A stretch of 64,000 bases of DNA from Pseudomonas crudilactis (lineage in GTDB: Bacteria > Pseudomonadota > Gammaproteobacteria > Pseudomonadales > Pseudomonadaceae), in contig NZ_WXVV01000019.1 of the NCBI RefSeq assembly GCF_013433315.1, forward strand, positions 91,183 through 155,182. Direction: 5' to 3'. Below, piece by piece: positions 17,249 through 27,607 of this stretch. Made by a program: the position numbers and the translations under genes. The notes below the pieces were generated by a model. It had not been told where the DNA came from. It was given only the letters and a program-made list of their open reading frames with translations, and ran no database searches. How positions within the stretch are numbered: the first letter of the stretch is position 1; every line of letters begins with the position of its first letter.

Positions 17249-18007
17249 TCAGATGCGCAACCCGCCATCCATCTCCAGAATCCGCCCGGTGTAGTAGTCG
17301 TTTTCGAAGATATACGCCGCCGAATGCGCAATCTCTTCCGGCTTGCCCATGCGCTTGAGCGGAATCCCCGAAGTCATCTTCTCCAGCGCTTCCGGCTTCA
17401 TGCCCAGAGTCATCTCGGTTTCGATGAAACCCGGTGCAATTCCCGCTACACGAATACCATAACGCGCCAGTTCCTTGGCCCAAGTCACGGTGGCTGCGGC
17501 AACACCGGCCTTGGCCGCCGAATAGTTGGTCTGGCCAACGTTGCCCGCCCGCGAGATCGACGAGATGTTGATGATCGCCCCAGTGTTCTTCAGCTCGACC
17601 ATTTTCGCCGCCACTTCACGGGTGCAGAGGAAGACGCCGGTCAGGTTGACGTCGATGACAGCCTGCCACTGTGCCAGGCTCATCTTGGTCATTTCGCCGT
17701 CCTTGATCTTGAGCAGCAGGCCATCACGGAGGATCCCGGCGTTGTTGATCAGGCCATGAATGGCACCGAAATCGGCGGCGACCTGAGCGACCATGTGCTC
17801 GACCTGCTCTTCATTGGCGACGTTGCACAGATAGCTGCGCGCCTCGACGCCCTTGGCCTTGCAAGCCGCGACCGCGTCGTCGAGCTTTTCCTGATTGAGG
17901 TCGACGAGGGCGAGCTTCGCGCCTTTGCCGGCGAAATACTCGGCCATCGAGCGGCCCAAACCCTGGCAACCGCCAGTGATAATGATTACTTTGTCGTTGA
18001 GTTGCAT
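17249..18007 (-). CDS. SDR-family oxidoreductase, FabG-like
   Basis: 252 residues. Classical short-chain dehydrogenase: TGGCQGLG cofactor loop (residues 10-17), NNAG, catalytic Ser in NISSISRAG, and Tyr/Lys in YSAAKAG. The second position of the cofactor loop and DLNQ after beta-2 leave NAD versus NADP open. Resembles 3-oxoacyl-ACP reductases, but it is not in a fatty acid cluster, so the substrate is unknown. The ATG at 18007 (MQLND) has GGGGC at proper distance; an ATG two codons upstream is also possible. Divergent from the HugZ-like gene. Confidence 0.88.
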   Translation of the reverse strand: MQLNDKVIIITGGCQGLGRSMAEYFAGKGAKLALVDLNQEKLDDAVAACKAKGVEARSYLCNVANEEQVEHMVAQVAADFGAIHGLINNAGILRDGLLLKIKDGEMTKMSLAQWQAVIDVNLTGVFLCTREVAAKMVELKNTGAIINISSISRAGNVGQTNYSAAKAGVAAATVTWAKELARYGIRVAGIAPGFIETEMTLGMKPEALEKMTSGIPLKRMGKPEEIAHSAAYIFENDYYTGRILEMDGGLRI

Positions 18008-18170
18008 TCGCATGCCCCGATAGCAGGTCTGAGTAGTTTTTGTTTTCAGCGACTCCCGATCTGCACCGGCCGTGGCTGGGTTGCACATGAGAATTGCCCG
18101 CCGGCTGACCGGGACTTGATCCCCGGCGCCTGTCCGTTTTTTCGACGGATTCTATTTAAGGAGTCATAAA

Positions 18171-18902
18171 TTGAGCGTTGAAGTGGCGAAGAATGCCCGA
18201 GAATTGCTTCTCAAGGAATACCGCGGAGTGCTGTCGACCCACTCCAAATCGATGCCCGGTTTTCCCTTTGGCTCCGTGGTGCCGTACTGCCTCGACGAGC
18301 AGGGCCGGCCGCTGATCCTGATCAGCCGCATCGCCCAGCACACCCACAACCTGCAAAAAGATCCGAAATGCTCGATGTTGGTGGGGGAGCGCGAAGCCGA
18401 TGACGTGCAAGCCGTTGGTCGCCTGACCTATCTGGCGCAAGCGCAAAAGCTTGAAGACGCGGCAGTCATCGACGCCGCTGCCGAGCGCTACTACCGTTAT
18501 TTCCCGGATTCGCAGAACTACCACAAGGCCCACGATTTCGATTTCTGGGTGCTGACCCCGGTGCGTCACCGCTACATCGGCGGTTTCGGCGCGATCCACT
18601 GGGTCGATCAACTGACCCTGGCCAACCCGTTCGCCGGCGAGGCTGAAATCAGCATGGTCGAGCACATGAACAGTGACCACGCCAAAGCCATCGCGCACTA
18701 CGTCGATCTCGCCGGTCTGCCGAAAAACGTACCTGCGCAACTGGCCGGGATCGATACTGAGGGCATGCACCTGCGCATCGGTCAGGCGCTGTACTGGTTG
18801 CCGTTTCAAGCCCCTTGTCATACGCCGACACAAGTGCGCGAAGCCTTGGTTTCATTGGCTCACGCACAGGTCTGGCCAAAAAATGCAGTGGTCGACGCTT
18901 GA
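18171..18902 (+). CDS. HugZ-family haem-utilisation-like protein
   Basis: 243 residues. N-terminal split-barrel (pyridoxamine-phosphate-oxidase-like) domain, about 1-150, and a C-terminal DUF2470 domain, about 165-235, containing EHMNSDHAKAI. Helicobacter HugZ with this layout degrades haem. Whether this homologue does so is unproven. It starts with TTG: AAGGAG ends seven bases before TTG 18171 and no nearby ATG fits. In PAO1 the equivalent (PA4388) also lies before fxsA-groES. Confidence 0.85.
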   Translation: MSVEVAKNARELLLKEYRGVLSTHSKSMPGFPFGSVVPYCLDEQGRPLILISRIAQHTHNLQKDPKCSMLVGEREADDVQAVGRLTYLAQAQKLEDAAVIDAAAERYYRYFPDSQNYHKAHDFDFWVLTPVRHRYIGGFGAIHWVDQLTLANPFAGEAEISMVEHMNSDHAKAIAHYVDLAGLPKNVPAQLAGIDTEGMHLRIGQALYWLPFQAPCHTPTQVREALVSLAHAQVWPKNAVVDA

Positions 18903-18967
18903 ATTCACGAAAGGGCGACGTCATCTAAGGCTTACTGCAAGGCATTTCTTGCGTTGAGGAAACTTTG

Positions 18968-19444
18968 ATGCGCCCTTTTCTGTTGCTCTTTCTGCTGTTT
19001 CCAGTGCTGGAGCTGTTCGTATTCGTCAAAGTGGCAGGTTCCATCGGGTTTTTCCCGGCCCTGCTGCTGATCATTCTCGGCTCGATGTTCGGCGTGTTCG
19101 TGCTGCGCGTCGCCGGTCTGGCCACGGCACTGCGTGCCCGTGAAAGCCTGAACCGCGGCGAATTGCCCGCGCAAACCATGCTCGAAGGGCTGATGCTGGC
19201 TCTGGCCGGTGGCCTGCTGATTCTGCCGGGCTTTATCAGCGACGTGGTCGGTCTGGTCATGCTGCTGCCGTTCAGTCGTCGACTGCTGGCGAACAAAATG
19301 CGCCAGCGCGCCGAAGAACAGGCCATGCGCCAGCGTGCGTTCGCCGATGACCTGCAACCCCGTGGCGGTCCTGCGCCGCGTCAGCCTCTGGGCCGCGAGG
19401 GTGATGTGATCGAAGGCGAGTTCGAACACCGCGACACCAAGTAA
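18968..19444 (+). CDS. fxsA: FxsA-family membrane protein
   Basis: 158 residues with about four hydrophobic segments in the first 110 (FLLLFLLFPVLELFVFVKV; GFFPALLLIILGSMFGVFVLR split around residue 30; LILPGFISDVVGLVMLLPF) and a polar arginine/glutamine-rich tail. FxsA was named in E. coli for suppression of F exclusion of phage T7; its cellular role is unclear. The ATG at 18968 follows TTGAGGAAAC. Located immediately before groES as in many gamma-proteobacteria. Confidence 0.92.
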   Translation: MRPFLLLFLLFPVLELFVFVKVAGSIGFFPALLLIILGSMFGVFVLRVAGLATALRARESLNRGELPAQTMLEGLMLALAGGLLILPGFISDVVGLVMLLPFSRRLLANKMRQRAEEQAMRQRAFADDLQPRGGPAPRQPLGREGDVIEGEFEHRDTK

Positions 19445-19521
19445 CTGCACTGTCTGCACGGCACCTTCGGGTGCCGTGTTCATTTTCGGGGTGCTGAAGT
19501 GAAAAATTTTCTGCCCGCGCC

Positions 19522-19550
19522 CTTGTAATAAGCTTATGCGCCCTTATGTA
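19522..19550 (+). promoter_or_regulatory. Candidate sigma-32 heat-shock promoter for groESL
   Basis: CTTGTAA (19522-19528), 12-base spacer, CCCTTATGTA (19541-19550). Compared with the sigma-32 consensus CTTGAAA-N11-15-CCCCATnT this is a fair match, about 145 bases before groES. No CIRCE element is present. Confidence 0.45.
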
Positions 19551-19692
19551 TCGGTCACCGAAAGGTTTCTGGCATTTGAGCCAGTCAGACTTCCGCGGCT
19601 CGCTTGACGATCCGCAACCGGCGCAGGCCGGATTTGTTAAACCCGCCGGGACTACACCGGCCGATGAAAACCACAATTAGGAGAGATCGACA

Positions 19693-19986
19693 ATGAAGCT
19701 TCGTCCTCTGCATGACCGCGTCGTAATCCGTCGCAGCGAAGAAGAAAAGAAAACCGCTGGCGGTATCGTCCTGCCAGGTTCGGCTGCTGAAAAAGCCAAC
19801 CACGGTGTGATTCTCGCTGTAGGCCCGGGCAAAGCTCTGGAAAACGGCGAAGTGCGCGCACTGTCCGTTAAAGAAGGCGACAAGGTTGTGTTCGGTCCTT
19901 ACTCCGGCAGCAACACTGTGAAAGTCGACGGCGAAGACCTGCTGGTAATGAGCGAGAACGAAATCCTCGCTGTTATCGAAGGCTGA
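19693..19986 (+). CDS. groES: Co-chaperonin GroES (Hsp10)
   Basis: 97 residues, the standard length. The mobile loop that contacts GroEL is EEEKKTAGGIVLPG (about 16-29). GroES forms the heptameric lid of the GroEL chamber. Shine-Dalgarno TAGGAGAG precedes the ATG. Heads the groES-groEL operon; 50 bases separate the two genes. Confidence 0.99.
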   Translation: MKLRPLHDRVVIRRSEEEKKTAGGIVLPGSAAEKANHGVILAVGPGKALENGEVRALSVKEGDKVVFGPYSGSNTVKVDGEDLLVMSENEILAVIEG

Positions 19987-20036
19987 TTCCCCCGTTCATT
20001 TTCCCGCTACTACAAAGTATTTAAGGAATATCGATC

Positions 20037-21683
<1,647 letters not shown>

Positions 21684-21705
21684 GCCAGCCTTGTCCCTGT
21701 AACGC

Positions 21706-21739
21706 AAAACCCCGCTGGCGAAAGTCAGCGGGGTTTTTT
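21706..21739 (+). terminator. groESL terminator
   Basis: Stem CCCCGCTG/CAGCGGGG with a GCGAAAGT-type loop followed by six T, 22 bases after the groEL stop. Confidence 0.92.
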
Positions 21740-21771
21740 ATTGCCTGTATTTCAGCGGTACACCAATCCCC

Positions 21772-21861
21772 TGTGGGAGCGAGCCTGCTCGCGAAGGCGC
21801 CGGATCAGCCAACATTAATGTTGAATGACACACCGCATTCGCGAGCAGGCTCGCTCCCACA
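21772..21861. repeat. REPIN: inverted TGTGGGAGCGAGCCTGCTCGCGAA pair
   Basis: Two inverted REP units, outward configuration (TGTGGGAGC at both outer ends), 90 bp, between convergent groEL and the PAP2 gene. Confidence 0.9.
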
Positions 21862-21875
21862 ATGAGATCTATATT

Positions 21876-22619
21876 TCAGGCGCTGACCGGTTGTGCCTTG
21901 ATGACGGCCTCGGTTTTCACCGCCGGGCGATACAGCACCCAGTAATACGAGCCCAGACAAATCAGCCAGCAGAAAATCGCCGTCCACACGTTGTGCGAGA
22001 AGAAGTGCGCGCCCTGCATCATCCGGCTGATCGAAAACACCGAGCCGAGTGCAAAGGCAAAGATGAAAGCCTGACGCGCCAGGCGCGGCCGCCGATCACG
22101 CAAGACAAAGAACAAAGCAAACAAGGTGAACCCCGTCGCCGCATGGCCACCGGGCCAGCAACGGCCGGGCTTGTTGGTCTGTGGACGATGTTCCATCAGT
22201 TTGCTGTAGGTTTCATGGCCGCCGAATTGTTCCAGGCTCCAGGGGCATTGCACCGCCGTCACGGCTTTGACTGGGGTGACGAACGAGGTCGCCAGGCCCA
22301 GCGAAAGCACCAGGCAGCCCAGCTCACGCTTGAATGGCTTCAGTCTTGCGATAAAAAACGAGCCGATAAAGCCCAGTACCGCAAACACCGAGAAGCCGAT
22401 CACCACCTGTTTGGCACGGTCGTGAAGGATGTCTTCAAGGAAAAAACTGTGGCGTCCGATAAAGTCGCCAGCCACCGGGTCATAGAACAACCGCGCCAGC
22501 ACCATGTCCAGGTCAGTCATTTCCAGCAGAATCAGGCTGATCGCCGCGATGAGGGGAATGCCCAGATACAGCCACAGATTCAGCGGGCGAGGGGTGGGGC
22601 GTACAACACTTGATGACAT
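21876..22619 (-). CDS. PAP2-family membrane phosphatase
   Basis: 247 residues with about six transmembrane helices. The three phosphatase motifs are present: KLMEHRPQ (KX6RP-like), WPGGHAATGF (PSGH-like, with Gly for Ser) and SRMMQGAHFFSHN (SRxxxxxHxxSD-like). Such enzymes dephosphorylate lipid phosphates (undecaprenyl pyrophosphate, phosphatidate, lipid A). Which one is not determined. The start at 22619 follows CAGGAA. Downstream of, and on the same strand as, the LTA-synthase-like gene. In P. putida a similar gene beside colRS is in the ColR regulon (from memory), suggesting an envelope-lipid role. Confidence 0.9.
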   Translation of the reverse strand: MSSSVVRPTPRPLNLWLYLGIPLIAAISLILLEMTDLDMVLARLFYDPVAGDFIGRHSFFLEDILHDRAKQVVIGFSVFAVLGFIGSFFIARLKPFKRELGCLVLSLGLATSFVTPVKAVTAVQCPWSLEQFGGHETYSKLMEHRPQTNKPGRCWPGGHAATGFTLFALFFVLRDRRPRLARQAFIFAFALGSVFSISRMMQGAHFFSHNVWTAIFCWLICLGSYYWVLYRPAVKTEAVIKAQPVSA

Positions 22620-22642
22620 GTTGGTTCCTGAATAAAAGAACA

Positions 22643-22667
22643 CGCCCCGGGGCATCAGCCCGGGGCG
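22643..22667 (-). terminator. Hairpin after the LTA-synthase-like gene
   Basis: Near-perfect GC stem (CGCCCCGGG/CCCGGGGCG) read on the minus strand before TGTTCTTTT, between the transferase gene and the PAP2 gene. May terminate partially, allowing some read-through. Confidence 0.65.
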
Positions 22668-22673
22668 CTTCGA

Positions 22674-24623
22674 TTAACGTTCGCTGACTTGCGGAGCACC
22701 CTCCTTGGGTGCTTTCCAGCCAAGCAGCTGTTGCTTGAAGCCATAACTGGCGGTTTGGTAATAGGTGATGGCGCGGCTGATCAGCGGGTCATCGCTGGTT
22801 GCGCGGGATTCGCGGCTCTCGGTCAGCGCATCGTCATGTCGACGCAAGCCTTGGCGCGGGCTGAGTATCGCCAGATCCTTACCGTCGAACAGGCCCAGAT
22901 GCTGGTAGTTGCCGACCACCACGCGCGGTGGCAGTGGGTTGTCCTGCAACAGGTTGCGACCGAAGAACGTCGATTGGTAATCCATGTTCAACAGGCCCAG
23001 CAGCGTCGGCGCAAGATCGATCTGGCTGGCCAGTTGGCCACTTTCACGCGGCTCGACCAGTTTCGGCGCATAGATAAACAGTGGGATTTGATAGTTGGCG
23101 ATCGGCAAGTCTTCTTTACCGGCGCTACCGGCTGTGTGGTCGGCGACGAAGATGAAGATCGTGTTGTCGAACCACGGTTTCTGCCGCGCCTGCTCAAGGA
23201 ACTGGCCAATCGCGTAGTCGGTGTATTTCACCGCGCCATCACGACCGTTACCGGATTTGATGTCGATCCGGTCGTCCGGATAGGTGTAGGGGCGATGGTT
23301 GGAGGTGGTCATCAACTGCAACAGAAACGGTTGCTGCTTGGCATAGTCGGCATCGGCCAGTTTCAGGGTCTGTTTGTACAGGTCCTCGTCGGCCATGCCC
23401 CAAGCGTTCTTGAAATGAATCTCGGCTTCGTCAACGCTGCTCTGATCGACCACGCGGTAACCATTGCCACTGAAAAACGCGTTCATGTTGTCGAAGTAGC
23501 CGCGCCCGCCATAGACAAACACGCTGTCGTAGCCCACCGCGCTGAGTTGCTGACCGAGGCTGGCGAAACCGCTTTCACGACCGATGCGTTTGACGATCGA
23601 ACGGCCCGGGGTCGGTGGAATGGCCAGGGTGATGGCTTCCAGGCCGCGGTCGGTACGGGTACCGGTGGCGTAGAAGTTGTTGAAGTACAGGCTCTGTTTG
23701 CGCAAGGCATCCAGATTCGGTGTCAGGTTACGCTCGTCGCCATTGCTGCCCAGGTACTTGGCGCTGAGGCTTTCGATGGTTACCAGCACGATGTTCGGTT
23801 TGCGTGGGGTGCCGGGGTTGTCGATCATCCGGCGGATGTCCTGCGGGTCCTTGCCGATGAACTGCGCGTGGGGTTCATTCAGTTCGGCACGAATCTGCTG
23901 GGCGACTTTTTCCGGCGCCAGGCTGCCGTAAAACTGCGTGTAGTCCAGTTCGTTGTTCCGGAACGCGGCGAAGAACTGATACGGGCCATTGCTCGCCAGT
24001 TCGTTCTGATAGGCGTTGCCGCCCTGCGCACGTGGCGCATCCTGACTGAGCAGTTGCAGGCTCAGGCCGGCGACCACCAGCAACGCCAATGCATTGAGCA
24101 GACGTCCACGTAACGGCGGCAGCGGAGCGTCCAGCGCAGAGTTGAACGGCTTGCGCAGGGCAAAACTGATAGCAATGGCCAGCAGCGCCAGAATGCTCAA
24201 CAGCGTAGCGATCGGATACGACTCCAGCACGTTGTTCAGCACTTCGTCGGAATACACCAGATAGTCGACGGCGATGAAGTTGAAGCGCACACCGAACTCG
24301 TCCCAGAACAGCCACTCGGCCACCGAGACGAACAGCATGGCGAACAGGCTGACGGTCAGCAGCCCTTGCAGAAACCAGCGATGGCCACGGCGACGCCACA
24401 GCGCTGGCGGGCAGAGCAGCAGGTACAGGCCCATCGGCAGCGCGGCATAGGCGAGGAAACCCAGGTCATACAACAGACCGATGCCGAACACGGAAAGCGC
24501 AATGCCGCCGGCCTCATCAAGGTGAGTCAGCAGCAGGACGGTTCGGGTCAGGAAGAACAGCACCAGCCAGACGCCAGTGACCAACAGCAGAAGGCGCATG
24601 GGCGCCGTCTTGAAAAAGTCCAT
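22674..24623 (-). CDS. LTA synthase-like sulfatase-fold phosphotransferase
   Basis: 649 residues. Five N-terminal transmembrane helices (to about 190), then a large periplasmic sulfatase-fold domain (about 275-590). Active-site features of the LtaS/OpgB class: metal-binding E284 in TIES, nucleophilic Thr in GTRTDRG (322 or 324), and D495-H496 in FVADHTA. Gram-negative members move phosphoglycerol or phosphoethanolamine onto glycans or lipids; the acceptor here is unknown. Divergent from colR, with a ColR-like box 71-86 bases upstream on its own strand, which suggests ColRS control. Confidence 0.9.
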   Translation of the reverse strand: MDFFKTAPMRLLLLVTGVWLVLFFLTRTVLLLTHLDEAGGIALSVFGIGLLYDLGFLAYAALPMGLYLLLCPPALWRRRGHRWFLQGLLTVSLFAMLFVSVAEWLFWDEFGVRFNFIAVDYLVYSDEVLNNVLESYPIATLLSILALLAIAISFALRKPFNSALDAPLPPLRGRLLNALALLVVAGLSLQLLSQDAPRAQGGNAYQNELASNGPYQFFAAFRNNELDYTQFYGSLAPEKVAQQIRAELNEPHAQFIGKDPQDIRRMIDNPGTPRKPNIVLVTIESLSAKYLGSNGDERNLTPNLDALRKQSLYFNNFYATGTRTDRGLEAITLAIPPTPGRSIVKRIGRESGFASLGQQLSAVGYDSVFVYGGRGYFDNMNAFFSGNGYRVVDQSSVDEAEIHFKNAWGMADEDLYKQTLKLADADYAKQQPFLLQLMTTSNHRPYTYPDDRIDIKSGNGRDGAVKYTDYAIGQFLEQARQKPWFDNTIFIFVADHTAGSAGKEDLPIANYQIPLFIYAPKLVEPRESGQLASQIDLAPTLLGLLNMDYQSTFFGRNLLQDNPLPPRVVVGNYQHLGLFDGKDLAILSPRQGLRRHDDALTESRESRATSDDPLISRAITYYQTASYGFKQQLLGWKAPKEGAPQVSER

Positions 24624-24693
24624 TGTCTACATTCCTTATATCTAATGGCGCGAGAGTCTCGCGTTGTCACTGTAGTCAGGTTGTGAACCAATA

Positions 24694-24709
24694 GTGAAAA
24701 ACTCGTTAA
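24694..24709 (-). promoter_or_regulatory. ColR-like box upstream of the LTA-synthase-like gene
   Basis: On the minus strand the site reads TTAACGAGTTTTTCAC. It matches the remembered ColR consensus YYNASNNYTTTTTCAC at every constrained position but one. It lies between the divergent transferase gene and colR. Confidence 0.6.
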
Positions 24710-24825
24710 GCTTTGAATTTGCCTGAGAGAGTTGATTTACGAGGCTTTCAGCCCTAGCCCTGAGCTGGCGATGGCCTTAAGCTGCGCGAGCCATGACGGC
24801 CGTTACTGTGTACGGAGGAGTGCCC

Positions 24826-25509
24826 ATGCGAATTCTATTGGTTGAAGACAACCGCGATATCCTCGCCAATCTGGCCGATTACCTGGGGCTCAAAGGCTAT
24901 ACCGTCGATTGCGCCCAGGACGGTCTGTCAGGCCTGCATCTGGCCGCCACCGAGCATTACGACCTGATCGTGCTCGACATCATGCTGCCCGGCATCGATG
25001 GCTACACCCTGTGCAAACGCCTGCGTGAAGACGCCCGTCGTGACACGCCGGTGATCATGCTCACTGCCCGCGATCAACTCGACGACCGCTTGCAGGGCTT
25101 CAAGTCCGGGGCTGACGATTATCTGGTCAAACCGTTCGCCCTGTCGGAACTGGCCGCGCGCGTCGAAGCGGTGATGCGGCGTACCCAGGGTGGCGGACGC
25201 CGGGCGTTGCAGGTCGGAGATCTGAGCTATGACCTCGATACACTGGAAGTGACCCGTGAAGGCAAGTTTCTCAAGCTCAACCCGGTCGGCCTGAAGTTAC
25301 TGGCGGTGTTGATGCAGAAGAGCCCGCATGTCTTGCGTCGGGAAATTCTTGAAGAGGCGCTGTGGGGTGATGATTGCCCGGACAGCGACAGCCTGCGCAG
25401 CCACGTGCACCAATTGCGTCAGGTGATTGACAAACCGTTCGCCAAACCACTGCTGCACACCGTGCATGGCGTCGGTTATCGCTTGGCCGAGGGCCGCGAT
25501 GGAGTTTAA
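24826..25509 (+). CDS. colR: Response regulator ColR
   Basis: 227 residues, OmpR/PhoB class. Receiver: acidic pair in VEDNRD, phosphoacceptor D51 in VLDIMLPG, Thr in LTARD, Lys in VKPFA. Winged-helix DNA-binding domain at about 130-220 ending HTVHGVGYRLAEG. ColR adjusts outer-membrane and LPS genes and supports root colonisation and metal tolerance in P. fluorescens and P. putida. Identity is inferred from the linked colS, methyltransferase and inaA genes. GGAGGA precedes the ATG. Overlaps colS by 11 bases. Confidence 0.93.
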   Translation: MRILLVEDNRDILANLADYLGLKGYTVDCAQDGLSGLHLAATEHYDLIVLDIMLPGIDGYTLCKRLREDARRDTPVIMLTARDQLDDRLQGFKSGADDYLVKPFALSELAARVEAVMRRTQGGGRRALQVGDLSYDLDTLEVTREGKFLKLNPVGLKLLAVLMQKSPHVLRREILEEALWGDDCPDSDSLRSHVHQLRQVIDKPFAKPLLHTVHGVGYRLAEGRDGV

Positions 25510-26773
25510 GCAAAGCCTTTCCCAGCGGATCATCATCGCTTTTGCGCTGATGAGCGCACTGGTGGCCGGCGCGTTTGCCATGGGCATTGTTGCGACCGTG
25601 CACCTTGTGGAAGAGAAGTTGATTTCGGCCGGGCTGGGCGGCGACCTGCAGCGCCTTTTGCTCATGGACAATGTTTCGGACTGGAGCCACCGCCCGGAAC
25701 CGGACCAATTGTTCTATTTCAGCGGCGGGCCGGGTGATTTCGAGCTGCCCAAGGACTTGCGTCACCTCGATGCGGGTTTCCATGAAGTGTTCCGCGAGCA
25801 GCTTTCGTATCACGCGATGGTCGAGATCGTTGACGGTCGGCGTTATGTGCTGCTGCAGGATCAAAGCGATTTCGAAGAGCGCGAGCGGGTACTGTTTGCC
25901 GTGGTACTGGTGGGCTTTGTGCTCAGTCTGGCGCTGGCGGTGTTCCTCGGCTGGGTGCTGGCGCGCAAGGTGATGGCACCGGTGGTGCGGCTGGCCCGGC
26001 AAGTGCGCCATCGCGACCAGTTACTCGGACTGGCACCGCCGCTGGCGCCGGATTATGCGGCAGACGAAGTCGGCGAACTGGCGGTGGCGTTCGATGCCAC
26101 GCTGGGACGTCTGCGTCAGGCGCTGACCCGTGAAAGATTGTTCACCAGCGACGTCAGTCACGAGTTGCGCACGCCATTGATGGTGCTGGCCAGCTCCTGC
26201 GAACTGCTGATGGAAAACCCGGCCATCGATCAGCGCGGGCGTAATCAGGTCGAGCGCATTGCCCGGGCCAGTGAGGAAATGCGCGAACTGGTGCAGACCT
26301 TCCTGATGCTCGCCCGCTCCCAGCGCGAAGATGCCGGCTCGGCGCCGCAACAGAATCTCGCTCAAGTTGCGGACAGCCTGTTGTGCGTGTGGCGTGAGCC
26401 GATCGAAAGCAAAGGGCTGACCTTGCAGTTCGAACCGGGGAGTCCGCCGCACACGTGCTACAACGCGACCTTGCTGACCGCGGTGATGGGCAATCTGTTG
26501 CGCAACGCTTGCCACTACACCGAGAAGGGCTTTATTCGCCTGACGCTCAACGGCAGCGGTTTCGTGGTGGAAGACTCCGGTGTCGGCATTCCGGAGGAAA
26601 AACGCGAAGCCATGTTCGAGCCTTTCGTGCGTGGCAGCGAAAAGCGCGGCGAAGGCCTGGGGTTGGGATTGTCGCTGGTTCAGCGGATCTGCGAGAACCA
26701 GGGCTGGACCGTCAGCTTGAGCACGATGGAGCCCAATGGCTGCCGCTTCGAGGTGGATCTGGGCAAAATCTGA
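25499..26773 (+). CDS. colS: Sensor histidine kinase ColS
   Basis: 424 residues. TM1 (about 11-33), periplasmic loop to about 131, TM2 (132-155), HAMP, dimerisation domain with H221 in SDVSHELRTPL, and ATPase domain (N box LLRNACHY, G boxes VVEDSGVGIP and GEGLGLGLSLV). The loop carries acidic and histidine residues at H35, E38, D57, H95, E96, H105 and an E126-x-x-E129 motif, matching those described for metal (Zn, Fe) sensing by P. putida ColS as remembered. Translationally coupled to colR. Confidence 0.93.
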   Translation: MEFKQSLSQRIIIAFALMSALVAGAFAMGIVATVHLVEEKLISAGLGGDLQRLLLMDNVSDWSHRPEPDQLFYFSGGPGDFELPKDLRHLDAGFHEVFREQLSYHAMVEIVDGRRYVLLQDQSDFEERERVLFAVVLVGFVLSLALAVFLGWVLARKVMAPVVRLARQVRHRDQLLGLAPPLAPDYAADEVGELAVAFDATLGRLRQALTRERLFTSDVSHELRTPLMVLASSCELLMENPAIDQRGRNQVERIARASEEMRELVQTFLMLARSQREDAGSAPQQNLAQVADSLLCVWREPIESKGLTLQFEPGSPPHTCYNATLLTAVMGNLLRNACHYTEKGFIRLTLNGSGFVVEDSGVGIPEEKREAMFEPFVRGSEKRGEGLGLGLSLVQRICENQGWTVSLSTMEPNGCRFEVDLGKI

Positions 26774-26849
26774 CGCCCGGAGTGGCTCGGTGCTACTCCC
26801 TCCTTCCTGTCTAAATCCTGTATAACGCTGTAATAATTTGTCTGTTTAC

Positions 26850-26865
26850 CGGACATTTTTTTCAC
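26850..26865 (+). promoter_or_regulatory. ColR-like box upstream of the methyltransferase operon
   Basis: CGGACATTTTTTTCAC fits the remembered consensus YYNASNNYTTTTTCAC with one mismatch, 70 bases before the methyltransferase start and after colS. This suggests a ColR-activated promoter for the orf222-inaA-small gene unit. Confidence 0.65.
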
Positions 26866-26934
26866 AAACGGATGACCTGACGCTGACACGCCGCTCCTTA
26901 AGGTGGTGACATCAGCAATTCAGGAGTCCAGGTG

Positions 26935-27603
26935 ATGGCCGGTCCGATCAAACTCGATTTTTCCGAGAAGTACGACGATCAACACGCGCAGAAATACCTG
27001 CGCAAGCACAAAGAAAGCCTTGGACGGCGTCTCTCCCATTGGCGTGACGAACAGCTGGCCCGCAAGGCGCTGGCGTCGGTGGGTGAGCCGGGACTGGTGC
27101 TGGATCTGCCTTGCGGTGCCGGGCGTTTCTGGCCCTTGCTGGGCGAAAAGGCTAACCGGGTGATTATCGGCGCGGACAATTCCGAGTCGATGATCAAGAC
27201 GGCTATGCAGTCGCAACCGGCCGATGTGGTGAAACGGGTACAACCCTTGCACACATCTGCCTTCGACATTGCCTTGCCTGACAACGCCGTCGACAGCATT
27301 TTCTGCATGCGTCTGCTCCACCACATCGGTGAAGCCGAGCATCGCCGGGCGATTCTGCGCGAATTCGAGCGCGTCACCCGCGACAGTGTGATCGTTTCGC
27401 TGTGGGTTGATGGCAATTTCAAAGCCTGGAAACGCCAGCGAGCCGAGCGCAACCGTGACAAACGCGAGTATCAGAATCGCTTTGTGTTACCGGCCGCTAC
27501 GGTGGAAAAGGAATTCGAAGAGGCAGGTTTTCGGATTCAGGAACAACTGGACTTTATTCCGCTCTACGCCATGTGGCGGGTTTACGTATTACGCAAGAGG
27601 TAA
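26935..27603 (+). CDS. SAM-dependent methyltransferase (orf222 of the col locus)
   Basis: 222 residues, the length that gave the P. fluorescens WCS365 homologue its name orf222. Class I methyltransferase fold: SAM-binding motif I LVLDLPCGAGRFW (about 54-66), acidic end of beta-2 in IIGADNSESM, and DNAVDSIFCMRLLHH as motif IV. The substrate is unknown; linkage to an LPS kinase suggests an envelope glycan or lipid target. Begins at ATG 26935 (a GTG lies one codon upstream) after CAGGAGTCCAGG. First gene of a three-gene unit under a ColR-like box. Confidence 0.9.
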   Translation: MAGPIKLDFSEKYDDQHAQKYLRKHKESLGRRLSHWRDEQLARKALASVGEPGLVLDLPCGAGRFWPLLGEKANRVIIGADNSESMIKTAMQSQPADVVKRVQPLHTSAFDIALPDNAVDSIFCMRLLHHIGEAEHRRAILREFERVTRDSVIVSLWVDGNFKAWKRQRAERNRDKREYQNRFVLPAATVEKEFEEAGFRIQEQLDFIPLYAMWRVYVLRKR

Positions 27604-27607
27604 CAGG

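Noticed and set aside
19497..19512. GTGAAAAA before groES as a ColR box
   Set aside because: Only the TTTTTCAC half fits; the other constrained positions do not.
19445..19692. CIRCE element before groES
   Set aside because: No TTAGCACTC-N9-GAGTGCTAA inverted repeat seen; a sigma-32-like promoter fits better.
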